Shown here in pieces: positions 30,296 through 41,487 of a stretch of DNA of 64,000 nucleotides. The translations under genes were made by a program, and so were the position numbers. The notes beneath the pieces are model-generated. The model ran no database searches and had not been told where the DNA came from. It worked only from the letters and a program-made list of their open reading frames with translations. Origin of the DNA: Phoenix dactylifera (Eukaryota > Streptophyta > Magnoliopsida > Arecales > Arecaceae); contig NC_052392.1 of the NCBI RefSeq assembly GCF_009389715.1, positions 39,413,668 to 39,477,667 on the forward strand, in the 5' to 3' direction. Position 1 is the first letter of the stretch. Every line of letters begins with the position of its first letter.

Positions 30296-30820
30296 GATCC
30301 GATAGCCGCCCTTTCTCGCTTCTCTCTTTCTCTCTTTTCCAACCATCGACTCCAAGAAAAATGCCCATGCTAGATATTTATTTACATCTCTCGTTATTGC
30401 TTAAAAAAAATCATTAATAAATTACTCATAGGAGATCGATCAACGCGTCCCACTCCTGGTCGCTCTCTCCTTCTCGAAAACCTCAATAAAATAAAATAGA
30501 ATAAGTTGCAGATGGTAGATTTGAGAAGAACGCTGGACGCCTCTGTTCTCTGCTCATCCTTTCCAATTATAAGATTTTTTTATCTTTACAGTTGGATCGT
30601 GGGATTTGTCGGCAAAACAAATTCCAGGATCGAAATCTTTTTCTTTTTATTCCCTTTTTCTCATCCCATATTCTAAACGATCACGTATCGTTTCACCACC
30701 AAACCTTCCCTCTCTCTTCTTGCCATATTTATACCGATTTCCTTTCTTTCTTTCGTTCATATATATCGATCATGTAATGAAAAGGTATTCGAGCGAAGAG
30801 ATCGGAAGGGATAGTTGGTG
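29900..30820 (+). promoter_or_regulatory. CT-rich leader and probable 5' UTR intron of the LOB-domain gene
   Basis: A long CT/GA-rich stretch (29,930-30,110), typical of plant core promoters and leaders, precedes AAAAAG followed by GTGAGC, a strong donor at 30,242. A strong acceptor, TTTTTTATCTTTACAG, ends at 30,591. Together they define a 350-bp intron entirely within the 5' UTR. Arabidopsis AS2 likewise has a leader intron. A weaker alternative acceptor would be AAAAG at 30,781-30,785. The transcription start was not determined. Confidence 0.6.
30262..30296. repeat. (GCCGTC)n microsatellite in the leader intron
   Basis: About six GCCGTC units lie just inside the proposed 5' UTR intron, 20 bp after the donor. 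The GC content is unusual for a plant intron and could form structure. Confidence 0.85.
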
Positions 30821-30821
30821 A
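30772..30821 (+). promoter_or_regulatory. Two overlapping upstream ORFs: AUGUAA, then a 14-codon uORF ending in TGATG
   Basis: At 30,772-30,777 the leader reads ATGTAA, an initiation codon directly followed by a stop. Its last A begins a second ATG at 30,777, which opens a 14-residue uORF (MKRYSSEEIGRDSW). That uORF ends with TGA at 30,819-30,821, and the final A of TGA is the A of the main ATG. The three reading units are therefore chained by one-base overlaps. If they are in the mature leader, they should depress or condition translation of the LOB-domain protein. Confidence 0.6.
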
Positions 30822-31534
30822 TGGCGTCGTCGTCAGCCCCGGTCCCGGCGTCATCGGCTGCGGCATCATCTTCGACGGCCGCGTCGGCCAGCTCGCCATG
30901 CGCGGCCTGCAAGTTCCTCCGCCGCAAGTGCCAGCCGGACTGCGTCTTCGCGCCCTACTTCCCGCCGGACCAGCCGCAGAAGTTCGTGCACGTGCACCGC
31001 GTCTTCGGCGCGAGCAACGTCACGAAGCTGCTCAACGAGCTGCACCCGTACCAGCGGGAGGATGCCGTCAACTCGCTCGCCTACGAGGCCGACATGCGCC
31101 TCCGGGACCCCGTCTATGGCTGCGTCGGCGTCATCTCCATCCTCCAGCACCAGCTCCGCCAGCTACAGATGGACCTCTCCTGCGCCAAGTCCGAGCTCTC
31201 CAAGTACAAGTCCGCCGCTGGCTCATCCGCCCCCAATTTCAGCGGCGGGCTGCCGAGCGCCGGCGTGCATGGCTACGTTAGTGCCGATCACCAAATCGGG
31301 GTGGGCGGGATCGGGTTCGGCCGGGAGCAGCTCTTCCCGGCGGGAAATGCCCGGGACCCCCGTCCCAACCACCACTTGATGATGAGGAATTATGACGGCG
31401 AGCTGGTGGCGAGATTGGGTGCGAATGGAGCGTATGATGCAGCAGGACTTGTCGCCGCCCTGAATGCGTCAGCTGCGAGCATAGGGCCGTTGGGTGGGCA
31501 GTTCATGAAGCCAAGTTCGGCCGGGCAAGGATGA
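30821..31534 (+). CDS. LBD6: LOB-domain transcription factor, ASYMMETRIC LEAVES2 / LBD6 / IG1 type
   Basis: A single-exon 237-aa coding region. The LOB domain has the zinc-binding C block (C27-x2-C30-x6-C37-x3-C41), the GAS block beginning FGASNVTKLLNELHP (62-76) and the DPVYGCVG segment (96-103). A leucine repeat at L108, L115, L119 and L126 completes class I. The domain is nearly identical to Arabidopsis AS2. The C-terminal phrase RNYDGELVARLGANGAYD resembles monocot IG1/LBD6 proteins. In known cases AS2 works with the MYB protein AS1 in the nucleus to repress class I KNOX genes and set leaf polarity, and maize ig1 also limits embryo-sac divisions. ATG at 30,821 is chosen because AS2 starts MASSS. 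An in-frame TTG lies two codons upstream. The N-terminal 26 residues are a Ser/Ala tract. The exon is far richer in GC than its flanks. Confidence 0.95.
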   Translation: MASSSAPVPASSAAASSSTAASASSPCAACKFLRRKCQPDCVFAPYFPPDQPQKFVHVHRVFGASNVTKLLNELHPYQREDAVNSLAYEADMRLRDPVYGCVGVISILQHQLRQLQMDLSCAKSELSKYKSAAGSSAPNFSGGLPSAGVHGYVSADHQIGVGGIGFGREQLFPAGNARDPRPNHHLMMRNYDGELVARLGANGAYDAAGLVAALNASAASIGPLGGQFMKPSSAGQG

Positions 31535-33914
31535 GCGGCCGAGCGTCCGGCCGTCGTCGTAGATGTCCTTGCAGGTCTCTATATATTTTACCACCCTTAT
31601 TTTCTCACTGCTTCCCCTTCTATGATAACAGTATGCTTCTATTTGATTTTAGTGTCAAGGGTAGTTCTTCTGCATTAGCAGTCAAAAGTAATAGCTTGAC
31701 ATTAGCAATCAAAAGTAATAGCTTGAGAGTAATTAGCTGCATGATATCGTAACAGTACTCGTATATGTAAAAGTAGCCAAACTATATATATATATATATA
31801 CATGTATAATTTCCTAGGAGAGTACGAAGTTGGTAGGCTGGTAGGGCATTGCTTATAGTGATGAGATGATATAATTACATGTAATGTTAGTTTCATAACT
31901 GATAAGAAGAGAAATAGAGCGGAATTTTAGCAGTTATCACGAATTTGTGACAAGTTACTAGCTACTTTGGCTCAAATATGAGGTGGTGGGTTTCAATTAA
32001 GTAGGTCAAATACATTGGGAGAAGTAGTGTAGCCATGCACTGTTCTATGTAATTATCTAAGACCTGATCGAACTCAGTCTGGTAGATAAAAATCATTGTA
32101 GATAATCTGGAATTAATCTGCATCGAGTAATTCATACTACGTACATAGTGCGAGTTAATGACGATGATTTGTCTATTTCATTCTTTAAGTTTGACATATC
32201 TGCCAGTTATCTTTGAATGGTTACGCTTTAAGAGATGAAGGTCATTTTGGATAACATGGTTAGCCGATTCTAGAGCACCGTAGAGATGGAGAGTTCTGTG
32301 CTTCAAACTCCTCTAGCTGCTAATAATCTTTCGCTTCTCTTACAAGATTGACGAGATATTTTTATATCTTCCCACGTTCCTGCTTTGATCTTAACCATGT
32401 AAAATATAGAGCATCTTGAGAATCTTAAGTTATGCAGGTAAAAGGAAGTCGGCAGTTGTTAGTACAAGAGGAAGGAATTGGCATTCTCTGACATGCTCTT
32501 ATATTAAACTAGCGAGCAATTAGAAGTATCCAGTCATGATAATGTTTCAAATGCATAGAAGAATGATAGCATGATGAAATTTTAGTTAAAATTTTGAAGA
32601 ATCCTTAATTTGCTACTGTAAGGAAAGAGAATCTGAATCATAAAGCTATTGCTTGGAGAAGTTGGGAGTAAATTATGCTGCTACCTAACTAGGATATTGG
32701 CATTCACACTATAGGACCAGATAACATAACTGTGTGTTGAAGGAAGGAGTTTAAGGTGGATTGGCCTTTCGTCGTAGAGAACTTTTCAGAATCAATGGCT
32801 TAAAAATTGAATGGTCGGCTAGTTTTTGTTATAATAAGATATATATTTCATTTTAAGTTAACTGGTGGCTCTTAATTTCTGCCTCTATTCCAAATAGATA
32901 TATATTATGCTCCAAAGAGAAGCTCGTTATTAATTTCGACGTATATTTCCACGATCTCACTTGTTTTCCCAAAAAACAAAAAAGAAGAATGTTTATTTTG
33001 GAAATATAATGGAAATTCTACTATTAAAAATACTTCTTCCAGCTTCTCGTTTCTTCCACAATGAAGACAAATTTGTTATGGCTTTGGCATGGGGTGCATG
33101 TGAGTACATGCCATGCCTGATCACAACCATATATTGTGTTGTTGACATCAAAGTTTTTTGTTGAAAATTTCATCAGGTTACACTTTTGGATCACAGTTTC
33201 ATTGACAGAAACTAGTGTAAAAAAAAATCCTTCCAGAAAAGCATCTTGCAAAATTGCATTATTTGGATTTGTGTTCAGAAAATCTAAAACTTAAGTTTAT
33301 GTATATTGTTGAGCTGCAGGTATAGGACTTGGAAGGATGGATCCTTGCTGATGAAACTGAGAGAGAGTTAGAATTGACAAAGAGGCCTGGATTTTGGTTT
33401 CAATACATTTACAGAAAATAGATTTTTCTTTTTCCCTCTTGTTTTCTCTCAGTGCTGTTTATTTTATCCTGTCTTCTTGATCTAGCGAGTTGGACAATTT
33501 GTATTCCCAGTGCTTGTTATAGTGGCAGTCCTAGTTGCTGTTTTCCTCCCTTGGATACGTGGCTTTCTTATTTGAACTCCTTTACCCTTTTCTGTTGTAA
33601 TGATTTTTATTACCTGCTAACAGAATTTTGTAAGTTATTTTCAAATTGTTCTAGATGCAAAGAAGAAAGAAGAATTGCTTTTGTTGGGGGGGAAGAAAAT
33701 CTACCACTTTGACCCAAAATTTACCATTAGCTCACATATATTGTCTTGACTGCAGAAGGGACCCACCTGGAGCTGTTTGTTTTGGAATCATATCCACCAC
33801 TTTTAATGCATTGTTTTGGTGGATTGGATTTCTTCTTTCTTCTTGCATCTTATAACAAATTGTAGATCTGTTGGAATATTTGGGTGCTATTTCCATGATG
33901 AATAAACCACGCAT
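31535..33914. other. 3' flank of the LOB-domain gene, no gene seen
   Basis: Contains the 3' UTR (to perhaps 31.8 kb) and AT-rich DNA. An AGTAATAGCTTG phrase with neighbours is repeated at 31,688 and 31,712 (24-bp spacing). A TA microsatellite lies at 31,784-31,802. No exon or transposon end was recognised further right. Confidence 0.45.
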
Positions 33915-34470
33915 GGAATGCTTATCACTCAAAAAGATTTCCATATATGCAAGAATGTATTCTATTGGCAAGGATGGTTGTGGAATCTTGGGTAGGATCA
34001 AAGTGCTGACAATAGAATTATAAACATCCATCATATGATACCTTTCTTTAGGTGGATATCAGTTTTCCCATCATTATCAAACCTTCCATAGCTCTGTACC
34101 CATAAAATTCTGATGGTCATGAGAAGATATTGGCTCGAGGCTTGTCAATAAGAAAGGTAGGTCTCATGACAACCATCATGTGGTTGAGTCAAGGAATGCT
34201 TATCCCATGGAAAGAAGATTTCCATACAGAATGTATTATATGGGCAAGGATGGTTGGGAAATCTATAATAGGGTCGATGTGATGATACCTTTCCTTCGGC
34301 AGACATCAGTTTTCCCATCATTATCAAATCTTACATTAGTTCTGTGCCCATTAAATTCTGACGGCCTTTAGAAGATATTGTCTTGCTGCTTGTCAATAAG
34401 AAAGCTAGGTCTCAGTCACCACCGATCACCATCATATGGCTAGGTCAACCACAGTCCATATTGGTGGTCA
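33915..34470. repeat. Tandem duplication, 278-bp unit
   Basis: Two diverged direct copies start at 33,915 and 34,193 with GGAATGCTTATC. Shared blocks in the same order are GGCAAGGATGGTTG, GATGATACCTTTC-like sequence, ATCAGTTTTCCCATCATTATC, GAAGATATTG and CTTGTCAATAAGAAAG. The unit has no coding capacity and no recognised family. Confidence 0.88.
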
Positions 34471-37320
34471 ATTTCCAAAGACAAAGGTACATGGAATGAA
34501 TATATTGACCGATTCAATTGTGATGGAGACTGAGAAGCATTTGAGGGAAGCCCAAAAGTTTAGTACGGTGAGTTGAAGCTGAAAACATTTATGGGAAGCA
34601 TGAGAGGTTTTATAATGATTCCTCTTGAGTTGGCGGTCGCCCATTTCTGCTCAAGTCTCTAAACCCCCCCCCCCCCCTGCGAATGAGTTTACGATTCACC
34701 TCTTTTTTTTTTGGCTCGCTCTCTCGTGACTTTGTGGAGTGATGGAAAAGTGACACGAGTAGGGAGATCAGTTGGGGATTTGAGGAGGCAGAAGGCATTT
34801 CTCAGAGGAGAGCAGGAGACATTTCACAAGGACTTTGAAAGAGAGAGGGAGAGAGAGCCATGGATAAAGGGAGCCATGAAGCCTTCCCAAAATGCCGTTC
34901 TGCAGAGAAAGTTAATGTCATACAGCATTCTTACCGTCACCAATCTCCGCCAGCTAGCAAAAATCCAAAGAAAAGCTGAGACTTGGGAGAGAGAACACTT
35001 GTTTCTCTCTTTATGTCTCTAGAGATATGCACACATGCAAAAGATAGTCAAAGCTGATGTACCCAAGCAATGATGATCCCATCCTTAAATGCATGCCCAC
35101 CTGCTCACGTCTCCTGCTGCACCCCTCGTTCTGCCCTTCCCGACTCAGGTGGGACCACACGGGGGATATAAACGTGCCTGTTCACCCATATATCCATGTA
35201 TGGTGCTCGCTGTTTCCGTACTTTTGTACATAACTTTTTAGATTTTCTTTTTTGGTAAAAAAATTGGAGGGGAGAGGGAGGGGCAGAACCACCTACAACT
35301 GGCCCCCTTCCACCAGAAAATATTCGTTGTGGATTACAAGTTTTCATGTGCCCTTCCCAATTCGTGGAAAATCCTATTGGGCCATCCACATGTGAGTACG
35401 TCACCACAGTACCACCTGAGTACTGATGGAAGGAAAGTATATCCATACAGAGCCATCCGAGCGTGAGGTATGCGGTTCCCTGATTTAATCGACGCCCGCA
35501 CGTTTTGAACCCGAACAACTTGGATGGAGTTCAAGCCCCCTTACCACCAGGCTACCACCTTGGTGGCTTTAGAGCTCATTTGATTCACAGAGACAAAAGA
35601 GATGAAAATATTATAAAAAAAGATACGAGAGAGAGAGCTGAAAAAAAAAATATTTATATTCTATGAAAAAATTTATATAAAATATAAAAAAATTAATTAC
35701 CACTGCTTGGAAATTAAGATATATGTATATACATATATATATTTAAAAATGTCTTTAAGTTTTCAATAGATTTTTTTATTAAAAGTATAATAAGTATTTC
35801 ACATAATTTTTTCAAAAAAAATATTTAATTAAATATAAAAAATTTTATATTATGCCACTTTTTCATAGTCAATCAAACATGTAAAAACTATTTTTTTAGA
35901 TATCATATATTTAGGCAACAGGTCTTTAGAAAAAATATTTTAGTTTTTTTTTTTTTCGAAACCAAAAAAGTTTTTGCTCTTTGCATGGAACTTGCGAATC
36001 AAATCGGCATGGTCCGGTCTAAGTTGGCTTGAACAACTGATAGTAAAGATGTTCAAGATTTTTTTTATGCCACTGCTCACTTTGATAACTCCTTTTTCTT
36101 CTCCACATGATGCTATGTTCACAACATTATTTTACAGGACTTTGGTCGCGCATGTGTTGACTGCAGAATGTTTAGCAAAACAAAAATGGTACCGAGTTAG
36201 TTTTACTCTTCTGGAGAAATGTGGAAGTCAAATTGAATAGTTTATGTTCCTTACATTCGTTAAAGAATTCTGCTGGTTGGACTCATGAAGGCATCACCAT
36301 TTTGGCTCATACTATATGCTCTCAGTCTATTGTAACAAGAAGAGCACCTCACATATTTTTGCTAGTCTTTCTAGTGATGCTCCGGGTCAAAAGTCACGAG
36401 CTCAAGTTGGAGTGCCATAGTGCCAAGCCTATTAATTTGTTCATTTCGATGCTTATGCTATTGCTCACACACGTCTCAATAACTTAGCTCAGTGAGTAGG
36501 CAATTGTGAAGTAATCTTGGATCCATTAACACTGCTCTCAATTTTCTGCTTTCCTCCATGTTTAGATATAATTGAACCATTAATATAACATAAGATCGAT
36601 ATTATGCATAATTCATTTGTCAATGAAAAGCACGGTGGATCATCCACTGTTTTGAATGAAAGAAAGAAACCTTTAAGTGTCATAAATTTTCATTTATGAA
36701 TTTACAGTCGAATTAAGATATATGCAACATATCATATATATATTGGTACGAGCTTTGGTGGATTTTATACACAAGAAAGTCAAAATGCTAATGGAGAAGA
36801 TGTCCAATATTTTCCCCCTTTTCATAACTTAATAAGAAATAATATTAGAATTTTAACTTTCTTATGGGGGTAACGGATCCAAACAGAAGCTGGCCAACTG
36901 TAGCTTTTTCACAGTTCTAGTTTACTTGACCCTTGGTACATGCCCTCATTGAGTTGGGCATATATGTATATGCATATGCATCCAAAAAATTGCATGGAAA
37001 GACCTGACTCATGCTATAGAAACTTAAGAGCTTCCCACATTCATTTAGAGCATAACTTCGTTATCTGCAGAATCAAATCTCATTCTTCTGTGATTGCTGG
37101 CGAATGATGGACTTTCTGAGAAGCTAATAGTATAATTGATTGGATGGTGGTTCATGTGGCCAACTATATTAGAATTATATTATGGGATTCCATAACAGAC
37201 GTTTCGGCTCAATTTTTGAGTCTTTTATTTTTATTTTCTAAATATATCTATACAAGGATGGTGCGGTATATTTGATTTATCAAATAAAAAATAATAAAAA
37301 AAAAAGAGGGGTGTGAACTA
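34471..37320. other. Intergenic, repeat-like
   Basis: No gene is seen. A C run lies at 34,667-34,677. At 35,430-35,570 a tRNA-like phrase occurs (TTTGAACCCGAACAAC, then ACCAGGCTACCACCTTGGTGG), as in the box B end of a decayed SINE. AT-rich DNA at 35,575-35,900 begins GAGCTCATTTGATTC and ends AGTCAATCAAACATG. It could be a MITE, but inverted ends could not be confirmed. Confidence 0.4.
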
Positions 37321-38290
37321 GATGCATGACAGGAGCTAGCGATCCGTGGGCTCCACCCACCAGGAAAGAAGAGCACGGCCCAAGTCAAAGCCGCCCCTCC
37401 TCGACCCACGATGCGTCTAATCAGGCACATGCAGCGTACGGCCCTGATTGGAGGGCCACGACGGACACCCACGTGCATGGATGGGTAGCTTCATGGGCCA
37501 TTAATGGGAGAAATAAAGAAGAGAAGCGCGGCTCCAACGTTTCAAAGTTCCCGCACGGCTCCCGCGGCGTGGGTGGGTTTTTGTTTTTGGAGTTGGGAAG
37601 TATGTGTGGTGGTATTTGCGAGGGACGGCTTCGAGGGTCGGGGGATATTCCGACACCCCCACGCGCTCGGGTGTATGTGTAGGTGGGAAAAGAGAGGCAT
37701 TTAAGGCCTCAAGAGAGAAGGAAGAAAGAGAGACAAATCAACTCCAGTCCCCACGAGGAAGAGCGGTCCAGAGTAAAGTAATGGACTCTGATCCCTACAA
37801 AGAGAACAATTTAAATGTCCATAGGAGGGAACAGAGGTATGCGCATAGATAGCTGTGATCAATACTGTTTTAAAAATGCGTGTGTGTGTGAGAGTGAGAG
37901 TGAGAAAGAGAGAGAGATGAGAGGGAGGAGGGGGTGTATTGAATGGTGGGGGATGGAGGCATTTATGGGAAAGCGCCAAGACCATGGGCTTTATTTTGAC
38001 TGTTCCTTCTTGGAGTCTTGCGAGTTGCACGCTTTCCCAGCAATGGAGAGTGAGAGGAGGGGGAGGAAATGTTGAGGGGAAGGAAACGATGAGCAAAGAA
38101 AAGGAGAGAACACCATTGCACCCCGTATCATGCTCCCTAAATACACTCCTTTCTGTCTCGTGCCCATTGAAGACATTGAAGGCTGAGAGAGAGTGAGAGG
38201 TCTGTGGCTCGTGCATGTGGTGGGACTCTTTATTTATTCGAGTAGTTCCTGCACAACCTTGAAGTCAAGGGGCTCTAAGCGTAGGAAATC
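37321..38290. other. GC- and GA-rich island without a recognised gene
   Basis: Base composition shifts sharply to GC- and purine-rich between AT-rich flanks. A GA-rich run (37,885-37,935) resembles GAGA-type promoter sequence. A 10-bp inverted repeat, TGGGAAAGCG (37,966-37,975) and CGCTTTCCCA (38,030-38,039), and a palindrome CCTTGAAGTCAAGG (38,257-38,270) lie in it. Open frames of 118 and 171 codons cross it, but their translations look non-coding. It could be a promoter or leader of a non-coding transcript, or a distal element of the LOB-domain gene. Confidence 0.35.
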
Positions 38291-40310
38291 TCAATGCAAC
38301 ATTGGGAATAGATGAATAAAGATATAGGTTGATATTAACACTGGCCTTGAAGAGAATGCTGGGAAAGGGACTAACCTTGGTTTCAGTTCAAGATAAGGAC
38401 TACCTGCTTACGTTGAGTCTATGCTTTGCATGGGTTTTGATGTTTGCACATGGATCTATTGATGTGGAGAGACGATCGAAGCGGACTTCAGTGTTACAAT
38501 TCACTCTCTTGTAAAAGCCCAAGAGGCTTTTAATGTAGTTGCATGAATTAAAGATTGAGAGCTAAGGATCTAGAGAAGTTGAACAAGAATTTATCACTTC
38601 CACTGACCTGAACATCTTCCTTACCTTGGCAAAGCTAGATGGAATTTTATTTATTTAGGGAAGTGCAACCATGAATCCTTCAAGAGTATATCCTGTTCTT
38701 GGAAATTAAGCAAATAGATCTCTCAAATTCGAACACGTGCGATCTATCTAAAGGTTTCAAGTGAGCCTTTGGAGACCAAGATAATTAATTTTGTTTCAAG
38801 GGGAAAAAAATTATGGCTAGAGCATGTGGAATTCACCAACCTTGAGGATTGATGGAAGGACTCCGAGGTACAGGTTAATTCTCCATCTTTGAGGATTATT
38901 CTAAATTATATCAAGTATTAGTTCTCAAAGTAGATGGCATGTCATAAGTCTTAAAGCGGCGCTTTTTTATTATACTTAATTATGGCATTGAAGTACTAAA
39001 TAACTTAGCTATGCTCTACCTATTTTTTCACTCTAATTCTTCTGATGTATATTAACATAAGTCAATCTAGTTTAGAGAAACCGCCATCGATTAACACATA
39101 CACACCATGAAGCATATGATCTACCAAAATACGGTTACCTTAATTAGATTTTAGACTTTCGCGACATTGAGACCATGAATTTTTTATCAAAAGAAAAAGA
39201 AGAAAGAACCATGAATTTAAATTCAAAAAAAAATAATGATATATTTTTTTTGAGTAAAATGATGGCATAGCCATCGTGTTCATATTATAGAGAATATGGT
39301 GCAATTTAAGATAAATAACAACATTTTTCTTTTGAGGGGAAAAACGTATAATAGCATTAGCCATGGCCTTTATTATGAAATCCACATTTCATCTGCATAC
39401 GTTACTTTTTGCTGGTCCTACATTTACTATGTTACAGATGAAGTGGTATTTAATTAATTATTTCATGAATAGACACCTTTATTGGACCTCCTTTTGATTT
39501 AACATATTTGTTCCTTTGTGATAAACGCAACATTCTCATATCAAAAGTTATCATCTTGTTCTTTCATCTAAACTCTTTGCGACTCTAAGAGAGTCTTGAT
39601 ACTTATTCTTTTTTTTTATTTAAACTTGATAATTATTCCTTGATTGCACCAGGTTGCACTACAAACAGTAAGGTTTTAACTGGATGTCTGTTCTTAACAG
39701 ATGCCAAAATAAGTTAGACGTTATTTATACTTTTTTTTCTATCCTAATATAAAACATAAGCCGAATATTCTTTGAATATAAACCGAAGTTTTAGCAAAAT
39801 TTAGTGATGAAAACTGATATTAATTATATAATCATAAAGGATGGAAACTAATAAGGATTTAAAGTATAGCTCCTAAATTGACATGGAGACTGACCTAGTC
39901 AAGAATCTAGCTAGGTTGCTAATTCAATTAGATTTTTATTTAAAATATTGATAATAAAAATTATTTAAGATAAAGCATATATATAAAATATCGTTATTTT
40001 TATCAAATATCATTATTACCTTCTAATTATAGAATAAATAAAATAATCATGACTATCTATTCATAGAAAGCTTGTAAGAAAAATTATATATGAATAGAAG
40101 TATATTGGAGTTAATTTTAACTATTTTAACAATAAAATTTTAAAAATATCATAAAGAATAAAATAACATATGTTCATTTTTCACTTTTATCAAAGAGAAA
40201 AGAATTTTTAATAAAAAATAATAATTAAAATATGAAATATTATAATTTATATCAAATGAATGATCCAAATATATGTAAATAAGTAAAACAAATTCCTTAT
40301 ATAAGATAAA
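38291..40310. other. AT-rich intergenic DNA, nothing recognised
   Basis: No gene, repeat family or transposon end could be supported. The stretch from 39,700 to 40,300 is especially AT-rich. Confidence 0.4.
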
Positions 40311-40405
40311 AATGTGTATTGCATGTAGCTCGGTGGTTGAGGGCTTGACCTTCGAGCTAGAGATCAGTGTCCTCACAGGACTTCCCCAGATTAAATAGCA
40401 GTTAA
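40311..40405 (+). mobile_element. SINE-like fragment with box A-like motif
   Basis: TGTAGCTCGGTGGTTGAGGG resembles a tRNA box A region. About 35 bp later a degraded box B-like stretch (GAGATCAGTGTCC) follows. This is the start of a tRNA-derived SINE. No target duplication or defined tail was found. Confidence 0.45.
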
Positions 40406-41048
40406 GCAATGCGCATCAAACTCTATCAAGACCATAATAAATATAGGAACATAAATTACTCAACAAAAAAAGAATAAACCAATAGAGAGGTTCCAAGCTT
40501 GAACTCAAATACATAGCTGGTGTTCCCACCATTATTTCCACCAAACAAAAAAAGAAAAAATAAAGAAAAAGAAAAGAAAAGAAAAGAAAAAAGATGAGGA
40601 TTTTGCGGAAAGCCATGCTGATTAATTATTATCTTTGTTCTTAACAGAAGACGCACTTCTATTCTATCCAATCAGTACTTAAGGAGAGGAAGAGAGTGCT
40701 GGCCAATGGATTCATTGTGGTCTATGGAGCATTGACCCTTAGGAAAGGACAAGGCTCTTGTTACTTTAAGGGCAATTTCAGTGCCCTAGGCTGCATCCAA
40801 TTGTTCTATCTTGCTAGATGCAGAAGAGAGCCCTCATAGGTGCTTCTTGGTCTCAAAGATTAAGAAACTGTTGCACATGGATCTATATGCTCTCTACTTA
40901 GAAAATCTACGTATTGTTTGATAGTATGTAGAAAGGCACGATCACTTGCAGAATGAGATCAACCAGCTTAGGATCACTCTCAACAATAACAATAGAAAAA
41001 AAATCTGCAAGAAGAATAAATTGGAGAGAGAAAATTAATAATAATAAT
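40406..41048. other. Intergenic, nothing recognised
   Basis: It contains an (AAAAG)n tract at about 40,560-40,590 and otherwise unremarkable sequence without a gene. Confidence 0.4.
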
Positions 41049-41487
41049 TGTTGGGGGTGGAGGGGGTTTTGGACTTAGTGTCACACCGGTTGAGTAGCGG
41101 AAAGAATTGTGCTTTAAATAGAGGGGCAAAAACCTCTTCTCTCAGGAGGCGTCTTTTGAAGGGCAAAACCGTAAGAGGTATATGGTGCCCCATCTAAGCC
41201 GCTAGCACGAGGATGATCTGCCCCCAAAGCGGACAATACCGCCTGTGGGGATGCATCCCCTTTTTCTCATCTAACAGATAAATTAGTCCCACATCAATTG
41301 AATAGCGGAAAGAATTGTGCCTTAAATGGAAGGGCAAAAATTCTTTCCGTTAGGAGGCGGCTTTTGAAGGAAAAACCTGTGAGGGATATATAACGCCTGA
41401 TCTAGGCCAGTGGCCCGATGATGATCAGCCCCCAAAGCGGATAATACCTTATATGGGAACGCATTCTTTTTTTCTGCTCTAACAACA
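41049..41487. repeat. Tandem LTR-like repeat, about 208-bp spacing
   Basis: Two direct copies share, in order, a CACA/CACATC box followed by TTGA(G/A)TAGCGGAAAGAATTGTGC, AGGAGGCG, GCTTTTGAAGG-like sequence, GCCCCCAAAGCGGA and CTTTTTCT with CTAACA. The shared AGCGGAAAGAATTGTGC block begins near 41,095 and 41,303. The outer limits TGTTGGGGG and CTAACAACA suggest TG...CA ends, as in small LTR (TRIM or solo-LTR) sequences. No internal retroelement region is present. Confidence 0.6.

Noticed and set aside
30231-30500. Two AGAATAA words as KANADI sites near the AS2 gene
   Set aside because: They fit the VGAATAW consensus, but so short a motif is expected often by chance in AT-rich DNA.
30866-31379. 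Other long frames over the AS2 exon
   Set aside because: They overlap the LOB-domain coding exon in other frames and are explained by its high GC content.
37966-38039. Possible microRNA hairpin
   Set aside because: Only 10 bp pair perfectly, after which the arms are unequal. The arms match no microRNA family I know.
37701-38216. 171-codon minus-strand frame
   Set aside because: Its Pro/Leu/Ser-rich translation comes from reading the GA-rich island backwards. No domain was recognised.
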